From positions 1 through 17,557 of the forward strand of contig JANNOG010000065.1 of the NCBI GenBank assembly GCA_031398915.1: DNA of 17,557 bases, in the 5' to 3' direction. Below, piece after piece: positions 1-7,665 of this stretch. The first letter of the stretch is position 1. Every line of letters begins with the position of its first letter. This stretch comes from JANNOG01 sp031398915 (GTDB lineage Bacteria; Actinomycetota; Actinomycetes; Actinomycetales; JBBAYJ01). A program made the position numbers and the translations under genes. The notes beneath the pieces are model-generated. The model was given only the letters and a program-made list of their open reading frames with translations, was not told the origin of the DNA and ran no database searches.

Positions 1-28
1 AATCCGCTGACGTCCTCGCCGTCTATGA

Positions 29-205
29 TTAGTTGTGCAACTTGTTCAAGAAGTCTGTGAGACTTTCCGCAACTGGGTAGATGAAGGCTTCAACAGTGAC
101 AAAGACAATCTGTGGAGAGGAAGGACGAGCTCTGTAGTCGAAGCATATGTGCTCCCCCGTAGGCGTTCCGGCGAACGGGAAGATCTCCCGGGGGCTGACC
201 TGTTC
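29..205 (-). pseudogene. SUKH (SMI1/KNR4) immunity-type protein, C-terminal fragment
   Basis: The last ~55 codons of this minus-strand frame read like the C-terminus of SMI1/KNR4 (SUKH) proteins: IFPFAGTPTGEHICFDYR, then PQIVFV, then the closing helix YPVAESLTDFLNKL before a TAA at 29-31. SUKH proteins commonly neutralise nuclease or deaminase toxins of contact-dependent and polymorphic toxin systems (family knowledge). The expected N-terminal ~90 residues are not recognisable: upstream of about position 205 the frame becomes low-complexity and belongs to the antisense of the neighbouring SDR gene. The segment 1-160 is visibly more A/T-rich than the rest of the window, which suggests transfer. 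It meets the SDR remnant head to head, so both genes lost their 5' ends at one junction. No toxin partner is visible, though it could lie left of the window. Whether any product is made is unknown. Confidence 0.68.
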
Positions 206-267
206 GGCGGTCGAAATGGGCGACAAGGGCAATCTGGGCATCCGGCTCGATCTCGACAAAGTGCCGG

Positions 268-751
268 TCCGCGAACCGAGGCGGTCGCTGCCGAGGTGGC
301 CGACATCCGGACCGTGCGGCTGCGCACCGGCCTGGTGATGACCCCGAAGGGTGGGGCGTTCGGGCGGTTGCTGCCGCTGTTCAAGCTGGGGGTCGGCGGC
401 CCGATCGGCAACGGTCGTCAATGGTGGCCGTGGATCACGCTCGAGGACGAGATCCGCGCGATCAGCTTCTGCCTCTCGACGGAATCGATCCGGGGAGCAG
501 TCAACCTGGGCAGCCCGACGCCCGTGCGTAACGCCGAGGTGGCGAAGGCACTGGGCGCCGCCCTGCACCGGCCCTCACTGCTCGCCGTGCCCACTGTCGC
601 GTTGCGCATCGCCCTGGGCGAGTTCTCCGCCGACATCACCTCCAGCCAGCGAATGCTCCCGCATGCGTTGACCGCATCCGGGTTCACCTTCACGCACGCC
701 GACATCCCCGCGGCGTGCACGTGGCTGATCGACCAGCCCACCGGGTCCTGA
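268..751 (+). pseudogene. TIGR01777-type SDR epimerase (YfcH/Rv2216-like), C-terminal fragment
   Basis: From about EAVAAEVADIRTVRLRTG onward the plus-strand product matches the C-terminal half of TIGR01777 NAD-dependent epimerases: RTGLVM(T/S)P, then LPLFKLGVGGPIGNGRQWW, WITLEDEIRAI, GAVNLGSPTPVRNAEVAKAL and a DUF1731-like end (ALGEFSADI, then QRMLPHALTASGFTF). The family is normally ~300 residues with an N-terminal GxxGxxG Rossmann motif. Only ~160 residues are recognisable here and no nucleotide-binding motif precedes them. The open frame continues upstream to an ATG at 35, but that stretch is unrelated sequence (antisense to the SUKH remnant), so translation from there would give a chimeric protein. 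In mycobacteria the intact homologue lies directly upstream of lipB. Here it is about 7 kb away and broken. It converges with the kinase gene, leaving 11 bp. Confidence 0.75.
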
Positions 752-762
752 TCTGCGCACCC

Positions 763-2121
763 CTAGTCGATGGCCGTCACCTCGCCGAACACCCATTCCC
801 GATCCACGTGGACGAGGTCGAATCGCAGCTGGGCCACGCCGGCGTCGACACCCTGAGACAGGGTGACGCGGGCGGTCACCGTGGCGGTCCGTGGTGTCAC
901 CGTGACCACGTCCACCGAGCTCACCGTCATGCTCAGGTCGACAGCGCCCGAGTCGGCGATGACGGCGTGGTCGGCGGCTCCTGTCGCCGAACCGGGCGCG
1001 TACACCGCACCGAGCGCCGCGGCGTCGCCCGATCGCAGGGCGTCGGTTCGACGGGCCACGAGATCGGACACGACGGCGTCGAAATCGTGCTCACCGACCA
1101 CCGTCGGAGCAGCTGTCGGTAGCGGCGTGGTGGCGGCCTGGGAGGGTGCGCTCGCGCCGTCGGCGAATACCTGGAACAGCAACGTGGCCATGCCGCCCGC
1201 CAGACCCAGACCGACCCCGGCGACGGCTACCCGCACTGCACCTCGTCGGTGGCGCGGCGGCGGGCGGCGGGTTCGCCGTGGCGCCGGGCCCGGGTCGGAC
1301 GGGCGGGCCAGCTGGGCGTCGGCGGACCACTCACGCAATCGATGGGTGACCGCCTCGGGTGCTGCCAACGCCGGCATCGCCGCTGCCACCAGCCGCACCG
1401 GCTGGGGACGGCACGCGGCGACGGCTGCCTCGACGAATGCCACGGGCGCGGGGCGCCTGCCGGGATCGAGATCCAGGCCACGGGTGACGACATCGACGAG
1501 GGGTGCCGGGGCATGGGGGACGAGCACCGACAGCGGGGCGCGCGACGCGGCGTCCGGCGGCGCCTCGCCCGTCAGTGCCAGCCACCCGCAGGCGGCCAGC
1601 CCGTAGACGTCCGCAGCAGGCCCGGGCGCGGCACCGGCCAGCACCTCCGGCGCGACGTAACCGGCCGTGGCGACCACCGGTCCGGCGCCCGCCAACCGCA
1701 GGGCCCCGAGATCGCCGATCAACGGCCGAGCGTCGTCGCCGAACAGGACGTTGGACCCCGACAGGTCCCCGTGGACGACCCCCGACCGGTGCAGGTCGTT
1801 GAGCGCACCGGCGATGGCCACCACGACGGTCACGACCTCGCCTGCGTCCAACGGCCCACGGGCAGCGACCGTCCGGGCCAAACTGCCCCCCGCGGCGAAC
1901 TCCATCACGACGACGCCGGCCCCGGGATCGACCCGGTGGACGGTCACCACGTGAGGGTGACGCAACCGCAGTCGCTCGCCCACGGCAACAGGCCCCGTGA
2001 GCGCCTTGACCGCCACCCGGCGCCCGTTGCCGGTGTCGACGCCCAACCACACCGTTCCCGACCCACCGGTGCCGATCGGTTCGACCAACCGACACCCTGC
2101 GATCACCTCACCAGCACGCAT
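763..2121 (-). CDS. Membrane-anchored serine/threonine protein kinase (degenerate)
   Basis: 452 residues. The kinase domain spans residues ~1-235: glycine loop GTGGSGTV (18-25), ATP-binding Lys in VAVKAL (K39), catalytic loop HGDLSGSN (117-124; Asp119, Asn124), metal loop DLG (137-139) and APE (157-159). A single hydrophobic helix follows a basic Pro/Arg linker (about 297-319). The exported C-terminal ~130 residues have the look of an NTF2/SnoaL-like sensor fold, ending in LRFDLVHVDREWVFGEV. Oddities: HRD is HGD, the catalytic-loop Lys of DLKPxN is Ser, DFG is DLG, and the stretch from VAVK to the RHPHVV motif is about 17 residues, much shorter than in PknB-type kinases, so the alpha-C helix is reduced. 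Catalytic Asp and Asn persist, so weak activity is possible; a pseudokinase role is also possible. Transcribed divergently from the FAD oxidoreductase gene. Confidence 0.88.
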   Translation of the reverse strand: MRAGEVIAGCRLVEPIGTGGSGTVWLGVDTGNGRRVAVKALTGPVAVGERLRLRHPHVVTVHRVDPGAGVVVMEFAAGGSLARTVAARGPLDAGEVVTVVVAIAGALNDLHRSGVVHGDLSGSNVLFGDDARPLIGDLGALRLAGAGPVVATAGYVAPEVLAGAAPGPAADVYGLAACGWLALTGEAPPDAASRAPLSVLVPHAPAPLVDVVTRGLDLDPGRRPAPVAFVEAAVAACRPQPVRLVAAAMPALAAPEAVTHRLREWSADAQLARPSDPGPAPRRTRRPPPRHRRGAVRVAVAGVGLGLAGGMATLLFQVFADGASAPSQAATTPLPTAAPTVVGEHDFDAVVSDLVARRTDALRSGDAAALGAVYAPGSATGAADHAVIADSGAVDLSMTVSSVDVVTVTPRTATVTARVTLSQGVDAGVAQLRFDLVHVDREWVFGEVTAID

Positions 2122-2190
2122 GTCTCACCGTTCATGGACGACATCGCATCACGAACCACCACCACACCGCTCCCGTCGTCCACAGGCCGC

Positions 2191-2196
2191 TAGCGT
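2191..2196 (+). promoter_or_regulatory. Putative -10 element (TAGCGT) for a leaderless FAD oxidoreductase transcript
   Basis: TAGCGT fits the actinobacterial TANNNT -10 pattern and ends 7 bases before the GTG at 2204, the spacing expected when transcription starts on the start codon. No Shine-Dalgarno sequence precedes that GTG. No convincing -35 is seen. Inference only. Confidence 0.4.
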
Positions 2197-2203
2197 GGCC
2201 CTC

Positions 2204-3544
2204 GTGACCGCGCCGGCTTCGACCGCTGAGGGCGTTCCCGCTCGGTGCGACGTCCTGGTCGTCGGGGCGGGGTTGGCAGGGCTGGCAGCCGCCCGCACCC
2301 TGGCCGCCAGTGGACGTCACGTCGTCGTCGTCGAGCAGGCACATCGCGTCGGTGGGCGGGTGGGCACCGACGTCGTGGACGGCTGGTCTGCCGACCACGG
2401 CTTCCAGTTGCTCAACCCGACCTACCCGGCGTTGCGCCGCTACGTCGACGTCGCCGCACTGCGGCTGCAACCACTCGGGATCGGCGTCGTGGTCGGGGTC
2501 GGCGCGGGTCAGCGCCTCATGTTGGCCGACCCGCGCAGTGATCCGGGTGCGCTTGCGGCGCTCGGCGCGGCCGTCAGGTCGTTGGCGAGCCAGGAGATGC
2601 TCGCGGTCGCACGGTACGTCGCCCGGGCCCGGCTGCTACCGGTCCGGCGGCTGGAGACCGCGCCCGACATGGGCTGGCACGCCGCGTTCGACGCCGCCGG
2701 GCTCAGCGGGCCGATCCGTCGCCAGATCCTCGAACCGTTCCTCACCGGGACGCTGGCCGACCCGTCCGGCACGACCTCGCGACGCTACGTCGACCTGGTA
2801 CTCCGGTCCTTCGTCACTGCTGCCGTCACGGGTTCGGCCCCAGGACTGCCGGTCGGGGGAATGCAGGCCTTCGCCGACGCCGTGGCCGCGCCGATCCGCC
2901 ACCAGGTCGTCCTGGGCGCTCGGGTCGACTCACTCACGTCGACCGGTCCCGGCTGGCGGGCCCGGACCACCGCGGGCGAGGTGAGCGCCGACGCGGTGAT
3001 CGTGGCAACCGAGTCACCCGCGATGGCGGCCCTGCTGGGTGTCGCCGCTCCGCCGGTGCGCGCGCTCACGACGTTCTGGCACATCAGCGACACCCCCACC
3101 GCACCGCCGGGCCGGGCACGGTACCTCCATCTGGACGGTACCGGGGCGCACCGGCGGGTGGACGGCCTGGTCAATACCGCGGTGGTCTCACGCAGCGCCC
3201 CCTCGTACGTGCCGCCGGGCACCGCAACCGGGACCGATCTCATCGCCACCACCGTCATCGGCGATCGACCGGAGGCCGAGCGGACCGCCCGAGAGCAGGC
3301 AGCGGCGCTACTCGGCGGCGACGCCAGGGGGTGGCGGTTACTCACGCGGCATTGCATCGTCTCGGCGCTGCCGGCGGCGTTGCCTCCGCTGTCGGTGCGC
3401 GCCCCGGTCCACCGGGACGACGGCATGATCGTCATCGGTGATCACCGCGACACCCCCTCGATCCAGGGGGCCCTCACCTCAGGGCGTCGAGGCGCCCTGC
3501 TCCTGCTGGACCGCGACGGGATGGTGGGTCGCCATGCCGGCTGA
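2204..3544 (+). CDS. FAD-dependent amine-oxidase/desaturase-like oxidoreductase
   Basis: 446 residues from GTG 2204. The N-terminal Rossmann FAD site is DVLVVGAGLAGLAAARTLA (GxGxxG at residues 21-26), followed by the acidic ribose-binding residue in VVVVEQ and the GG motif RVGGRVGTD. The C-terminal FAD signature is MIVIGDHRDTPSIQGAL, then SGRR. Between them lies a variable substrate domain, as in the protoporphyrinogen oxidase/phytoene desaturase/monoamine oxidase superfamily. Substrate is not predictable. GTG 2204 was chosen because it follows a leaderless-type -10; an in-frame GTG at 2195 is the alternative. The open frame also extends back to an ATG at 1997, but that would overlap the divergent kinase gene. 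The 3' end overlaps the next gene by 11 bp, so the pair is probably translationally coupled. Confidence 0.87.
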   Translation: MTAPASTAEGVPARCDVLVVGAGLAGLAAARTLAASGRHVVVVEQAHRVGGRVGTDVVDGWSADHGFQLLNPTYPALRRYVDVAALRLQPLGIGVVVGVGAGQRLMLADPRSDPGALAALGAAVRSLASQEMLAVARYVARARLLPVRRLETAPDMGWHAAFDAAGLSGPIRRQILEPFLTGTLADPSGTTSRRYVDLVLRSFVTAAVTGSAPGLPVGGMQAFADAVAAPIRHQVVLGARVDSLTSTGPGWRARTTAGEVSADAVIVATESPAMAALLGVAAPPVRALTTFWHISDTPTAPPGRARYLHLDGTGAHRRVDGLVNTAVVSRSAPSYVPPGTATGTDLIATTVIGDRPEAERTAREQAAALLGGDARGWRLLTRHCIVSALPAALPPLSVRAPVHRDDGMIVIGDHRDTPSIQGALTSGRRGALLLLDRDGMVGRHAG

Positions 3545-4271
3545 CGGACCCACCATCGTCGCGACGTCCGGCGGCTGGACGGCAGGCCGTCGCACCCGCA
3601 TCGGCTTCGGTCCACTCGTCCGCCACGCCGTCGACCTGTCAGGGGTGCAGGGACGCGCCCCACGGCTGTGTTACCTCGGTACCGCAGGCGGCGACCAGGC
3701 GCATTGGAACTCGTGGGTGCACGAGGCGGGCGTCGACGCGGGCTTCGACGTCACCACTCTCTCGTTGTTCCCGATGCCGAGTACCGACAACGTCGCCGAC
3801 CTGCTGCTGGGCAGTGACGTGGTGTGGGTCAACGGCGGATCGGTTGCCAATCTGCTCGCCGTGTGGCGAGTCCACGGTCTCGACGTCCTGTTCCGTGACG
3901 CCTGGCAGGCCGGGGTGGTGCTGGGCGGAGTGAGCGCGGGCTCGATCTGCTGGCACGTCGGTGGCACGACCGACTCGTTCGGTCCCGACCTGCGGGCCGT
4001 CACCAACGGGCTGGGGCTACTCCCCTACGGCAATGGGGTGCACTACGACAGCGAGGCACAACGCCGACCGGTGATGCACCGCCTCGTCGCCGACGCGACC
4101 CTGCCGACCTCGTGGTGCACCGACGACGGCGCCGGTCTGGTCTATCGGGGGATCGAGATGATCGAGGCCGTCAGCGAGACGACCGGTGCCGGCGCGTACC
4201 TCGTCGAGGCCGACGTCAACGCGCCGGGCGGGGTGCTCGAGACCCGGGTGGAACCCCGTCGCCTGCCGTGA
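3534..4271 (+). CDS. Peptidase E-like (S51 family, class I glutamine amidotransferase-like fold) protein
   Basis: 245 residues. Family S51 features are visible: an N-terminal glycine-rich turn ATSGGW, CYLGTAGGD, VVWVNGGSVANLL, and the nucleophile elbow GGVSAGSICWH (Ser134). The candidate catalytic His is in GVHYDSE (His170). S51 enzymes include alpha-aspartyl dipeptidases (PepE) and cyanophycinase. The elbow motif and length (~230-250) fit a PepE-like protein, but substrate is uncertain. ATG 3534 lies inside the end of the FAD oxidoreductase gene (11-bp overlap), and the stop TGA (4269-4271) overlaps the GTG of the MBL-CobU gene (GTGA). This places it within the cobalamin operon. A role in cobalamin metabolism is not implied by sequence. 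Confidence 0.85.
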   Translation: MPADGPTIVATSGGWTAGRRTRIGFGPLVRHAVDLSGVQGRAPRLCYLGTAGGDQAHWNSWVHEAGVDAGFDVTTLSLFPMPSTDNVADLLLGSDVVWVNGGSVANLLAVWRVHGLDVLFRDAWQAGVVLGGVSAGSICWHVGGTTDSFGPDLRAVTNGLGLLPYGNGVHYDSEAQRRPVMHRLVADATLPTSWCTDDGAGLVYRGIEMIEAVSETTGAGAYLVEADVNAPGGVLETRVEPRRLP

Positions 4272-5698
4272 GGCTGCACCTGCTGGGCAGCGGGTCCGCC
4301 GACGGGTGGCCCAATGCGTTCTGCGCCTGCCCCAACTGCCTGTCCGCCCGAGACGCCTCGATCATCCGGACACCGACGTCGGTTCTGGTGGACGGCCGGC
4401 TGCTGCTGGACTGCGGGCCCGAGGCGCCACGGCAGGCGGTCCGCTCGGGGGTGAGCCTGGACCGGGTCGAGGTGATCTGGATCGGCCACGACCATCCCGA
4501 CCACAACTCGCCGATGGCACTGCTGGCGCGGTCCTGGGCCGGCAAGTCGCCATGGCGTCGCCCTCGCCTCACGGTTGTCGCAGCCGCCGCCACGCTCGCC
4601 GCGTGGGGTGAGTGGATCGGCCGTGACGACGACGTCGATCTGGTGCCGGTGGCGGCGGGCGACGAGGTCACCGTCGGTGGGTACCGACTGCTGGCAGTCG
4701 CGGCCAACCATGCCACCACCTCCGGACCCGGCCTGGTCGTCAGAGTCCTCGACCGCCACGGCGCTGCGGTGCTGTACGCGTGCGACACCGCGGCACTGCC
4801 ACCAGCGACCGTGGCCGCGCTGCGGGGGGTCGAAGTCGACGTCGCCCTGATCGACGCGACCTTCGGCGACCGTGCCGACCTGGCCGAGGCGCACGGCCAC
4901 CTCGATCTGTCAGGACTGGGTGAGCAGGTGAGCGTCCTACGAGGGGCCGGTGTCGTCGGCGCCGCCACCGACGTCCTCGCCGTTCATCTGTCCCATCACA
5001 ATCCGCCGGAGGCCGAGCTCACCCGGCGCCTGGCCGAGTTCGGTGCGCGGGCAGCCCGCGATCACGACGTCCTCGACACCTCGACCCGCGCCGACCGGCA
5101 CCTCGCGTCGCAGCCCGGCGCCGACGCCGGTCGTCGCACCCTGGTGGTGGGCGGAGCGCGCTCGGGCAAGAGCACGACGGCCGAACGATTGCTGGGCGAG
5201 TCAGCGGCCGTGGAGTACGTGGCGACCGGGCACCCGCCCGACGACAGCGACCCGGACTGGGCGCAGCGAGTGTCGGCCCATCGTCGCCGACGACCCACCA
5301 CGTGGCGCACCGTCGAGACCATCGATCTGGTGCCACTACTGCGCTCCCCCGGGCCACCGCTACTCATCGACTGCCTCACCCTGTGGCTCAGTCGCACCCT
5401 GGATGTCGCCGGTGCGTGGGACGAGCGCTCGGGCACCTCGAACGACGAGCCGGTCCAGCGGGTGCACGACGAGATCGACACCCTTGCCGCCGCGTGGCGC
5501 GACACGCCTCGAGTCGTGGTCGCCGTCAGCAACGAGGTCGGATCCGGGGTGGTGCCGGCGACCGTGTCAGGCCGAGTGTTCCGAGATCTCCAGGGGCGAC
5601 TGAACAGTGCGCTGGGTGCCGACGCAGACCGGGTGCTGCTGTGTGTTGCCGGGCGAACCGTGACTCTCGACCCACCGATGGACAGGACGCCCAGTTGA
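4268..5698 (+). CDS. cobU: Fusion: PhnP-type metallo-beta-lactamase domain + CobU (adenosylcobinamide kinase/guanylyltransferase)
   Basis: 476 residues. Residues 1 to ~265 are a PhnP-like metallo-beta-lactamase fold: the structural-zinc motif CACPNC (Cys19, 21, 24), the active-site motif HDHPDH (74-79), a later metal His in AANHATTS, a metal Asp in YACDTA and a final His in HLSHHNPP. After a ~25-residue linker, residues ~290-476 are a full CobU: P-loop GGARSGKS (295-302), a GHPPDDSDPDWAQRVSAH segment carrying the region around the guanylylated His, LLIDCLTLWL, VAVSNEVGSGVVP and FRDLQGRLNSALG. CobU phosphorylates adenosylcobinamide and transfers GMP to give AdoCbi-GDP. PhnP itself hydrolyses cyclic ribosyl phosphates, so the fused domain may act on a ribazole or cyclic-phosphate intermediate (inference). 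GTG 4268 overlaps the preceding stop; the stop overlaps the TTG of cobT. All key residues of both domains appear present. Confidence 0.92.
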   Translation: MRLHLLGSGSADGWPNAFCACPNCLSARDASIIRTPTSVLVDGRLLLDCGPEAPRQAVRSGVSLDRVEVIWIGHDHPDHNSPMALLARSWAGKSPWRRPRLTVVAAAATLAAWGEWIGRDDDVDLVPVAAGDEVTVGGYRLLAVAANHATTSGPGLVVRVLDRHGAAVLYACDTAALPPATVAALRGVEVDVALIDATFGDRADLAEAHGHLDLSGLGEQVSVLRGAGVVGAATDVLAVHLSHHNPPEAELTRRLAEFGARAARDHDVLDTSTRADRHLASQPGADAGRRTLVVGGARSGKSTTAERLLGESAAVEYVATGHPPDDSDPDWAQRVSAHRRRRPTTWRTVETIDLVPLLRSPGPPLLIDCLTLWLSRTLDVAGAWDERSGTSNDEPVQRVHDEIDTLAAAWRDTPRVVVAVSNEVGSGVVPATVSGRVFRDLQGRLNSALGADADRVLLCVAGRTVTLDPPMDRTPS

Positions 5699-6765
5699 CC
5701 CGCCCGGGCGAGTCGGCGATCGCGGCCCCCGATGCCTCGGTGCACAGCGCAGCCGTCGAACGGATGGCCGGCCTGGCGAAGCCGCCGGGCAGCCTGGGTG
5801 TGCTGGAGGAGTTGGCGACGTGGTGGGCGGCCGTGCGCGGGACCACGACGGCACCCCCACCACGGCATCCGCTGCTGGCCGTCTTCGCCGCCGACCACGG
5901 AGTGAGCGTCCGCGGCGTCTCGGCCTATCCGGCCACGGTGACCGCAGCGCTGGTGCGCACCATGGTGAGGGGCGGGGCGGCAGCCAGCGTCCTGGCGCGC
6001 GAGCACGGCGTGTCCGTGCGCGTGCTGGACGTCGCCGTCGATCGTGAATGGCCGCTGGGGCAGGTCCCGCCGGAGGTCACGGAGTGGAAGGTGGGACGGG
6101 GCTCGGCCAGCATCGACACGGCGGACGCCCTCGACGGTGTGATGTTCGAGGCCGCCGTCGCCGTTGGGCGGCGGGTCGCGGACGAGGCCATCGATTCGGG
6201 TGTCGACCTGTTGCTCACCGGTGACCTCGGAATCGCCAACACCACGCCCGCCACAGCCGTCATCGCCACACTGACCGGGCTTCGCGGCGCCGCGGCCGGT
6301 GACCTGGCAGGGCGCGGAACCGGGGTGGACGACGAGGGACTCGACCGCAAGCGCCGGGTCGTCACGGCCGCTGTCGACCGTGTCGGCGACGCAGCCTCGC
6401 AGCCGTGGGACGTAGCCCGGCGGGTCGGAGGCGCCGACATCGCGGCTCTGCTGGGCCTCTGCCTCCAGGCGGCGGCCCGACGTACTCCGGTCCTACTGGA
6501 CGGGATCGTCTCGGGCGCGGCGGCCCTCACTGCCGCCGCGGTGGACCCGGGAGTCGTGTCCTGGTTGCGGGCCGGGCACCGCTCGACCGAGCCGGCGCAC
6601 GCTGCCGCGTTGCAGGCACTGGGGTTGCGTCCGATCGTCACGCTGGACATGCGACTCGGGGAGGGAACGGGCGCGCTGATCGCGCTGCCGGTGTTGCGTT
6701 CGGCGGTGACGCTGATGCGGGACATGGCCACGCTGGCGGACGTCCTGGCCGATGCCGACGGCTGA
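5695..6765 (+). CDS. cobT: Nicotinate-nucleotide--dimethylbenzimidazole phosphoribosyltransferase CobT
   Basis: 356 residues, the usual size. CobT activates the lower ligand by transferring ribose-phosphate from nicotinate mononucleotide to 5,6-dimethylbenzimidazole, giving alpha-ribazole-5'-phosphate. Family motifs: LAKPPGSLGVLEEL near the N-terminus, FAADHGVSVRGVSAYPATVT, LLTGDLGIANTTPATA, LDGIVSGAAALTAA, GHRSTEPAHAAAL, and the catalytic Glu in RLGEGTGAL (about Glu323). The start chosen is TTG 5695, overlapping the cobU stop as TTGA. It keeps the whole conserved N-terminal helix and fits the overlap style of this operon; a GTG at about 5740 is the alternative. The 3' end overlaps cobS by 14 bp. 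Confidence 0.95.
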   Translation: MTRPGESAIAAPDASVHSAAVERMAGLAKPPGSLGVLEELATWWAAVRGTTTAPPPRHPLLAVFAADHGVSVRGVSAYPATVTAALVRTMVRGGAAASVLAREHGVSVRVLDVAVDREWPLGQVPPEVTEWKVGRGSASIDTADALDGVMFEAAVAVGRRVADEAIDSGVDLLLTGDLGIANTTPATAVIATLTGLRGAAAGDLAGRGTGVDDEGLDRKRRVVTAAVDRVGDAASQPWDVARRVGGADIAALLGLCLQAAARRTPVLLDGIVSGAAALTAAAVDPGVVSWLRAGHRSTEPAHAAALQALGLRPIVTLDMRLGEGTGALIALPVLRSAVTLMRDMATLADVLADADG

Positions 6766-7657
6766 TCCCTCGCCCACGGCTGATCCCGCCGACAGATCGC
6801 CCGGTCGAATCCGTGAGCTGGTGGCCGCGGCCGACGACGGGATACGGCTGTCCCTCGGCACCCTCACCGTTCTCACGGTCGCCACCCCCCGCGTGGTCAC
6901 ACCGGCCCGAGCCGCTCTGGCCATGGTGTCGGCGCCCGTGGCCGGTGGCCTCGTCGGGGTCGGCGTCGGCCTCGCGGTCGCCCTGTCGACACTTCTCGGT
7001 CTTCCCGCGTCGGTGGCCGGGGTCGTGGCCGTCGCCGTCGGCGCAGCGATGACCGCGGGTCTGCATCTGGACGGGCTTGCCGACACCGCTGACGGGATGG
7101 CCGCCGCCACAGCGACGGGGACCGAACCAGGGTCATCGATCGGCGCGACCCGGGCGCTGGAGGTGATGCGACGGGGCGACGTCGGGCCCGTGGGGGCGTT
7201 GGCCCTGATCCTGGCGGTACTGGCCCAGGTCGCCGCCGTCGCCGACCTGATCGCTGTGTGGGGTCCATGGCGCGGTGGCGCGATCGTCACCCTGGCCTGG
7301 GCCGTGTCACGGGCAGTCCTGCCACTGCTGTGTACCCGGGCGTTTCGCGCTGCCCGCCCCGGCGGTCTGGGTGCCACCGTGCTGCGGTCGGTGCCGACCG
7401 GTGTGGCGGTCACAGCGGTGGCGGTGACGACAGCTGTGACGGTCGCCCTGCTGTTCGCCCTCGGGGTGATCGCGCCGCATGCCGTGGCACCCACGCTGGG
7501 CGCGGTAGTGGGAGTCCTCGTGGCTCTGACGGTCGGCGTGTCGGCCGCGGCGGTGGTGGCCCGTCGGTTGGGGGGCCTGACCGGAGACGTCCTCGGTGCG
7601 TCGATCGAGGTGACAGTGGTCGTCGCACTCGGTGTCGCGACGCTGGCGACGCCCTGA
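6752..7657 (+). CDS. cobS: Adenosylcobinamide-GDP ribazoletransferase (cobalamin synthase) CobS
   Basis: 301 residues, polytopic membrane protein. It joins AdoCbi-GDP with alpha-ribazole or its phosphate to finish the nucleotide loop. Signatures: the metal-binding LHLDGLADTADGMAA motif, RALEVMRRGDVGPVGA, WAVSRAVLPLLCTRAF and GGLTGDVLGASIE near the end, with about six to seven hydrophobic helices of Val/Ala/Leu. The ~25-residue N-terminal extension rich in Pro, Asp and Ala is not part of the conserved core. ATG 6752 lies within the end of cobT. CobU, CobT and CobS are contiguous here, but no CobC-type phosphatase or upstream corrin-ring genes are in the window, apart from the MBL domain fused to CobU. 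Confidence 0.95.
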   Translation: MPTADPSPTADPADRSPGRIRELVAAADDGIRLSLGTLTVLTVATPRVVTPARAALAMVSAPVAGGLVGVGVGLAVALSTLLGLPASVAGVVAVAVGAAMTAGLHLDGLADTADGMAAATATGTEPGSSIGATRALEVMRRGDVGPVGALALILAVLAQVAAVADLIAVWGPWRGGAIVTLAWAVSRAVLPLLCTRAFRAARPGGLGATVLRSVPTGVAVTAVAVTTAVTVALLFALGVIAPHAVAPTLGAVVGVLVALTVGVSAAAVVARRLGGLTGDVLGASIEVTVVVALGVATLATP

Positions 7658-7665
7658 CCTATTCT

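Noticed and set aside
1249..2193. 314-codon plus-strand frame opposite the kinase gene
   Set aside because: Low-complexity Arg/Gly/His-rich product; the minus strand encodes clear kinase motifs in the same stretch.
2122..2203. Cobalamin riboswitch ahead of the cob-containing operon
   Set aside because: The gap is only 82 bp, much too short for a B12 riboswitch, and no B12-box-like sequence is visible; none was seen within the operon either.
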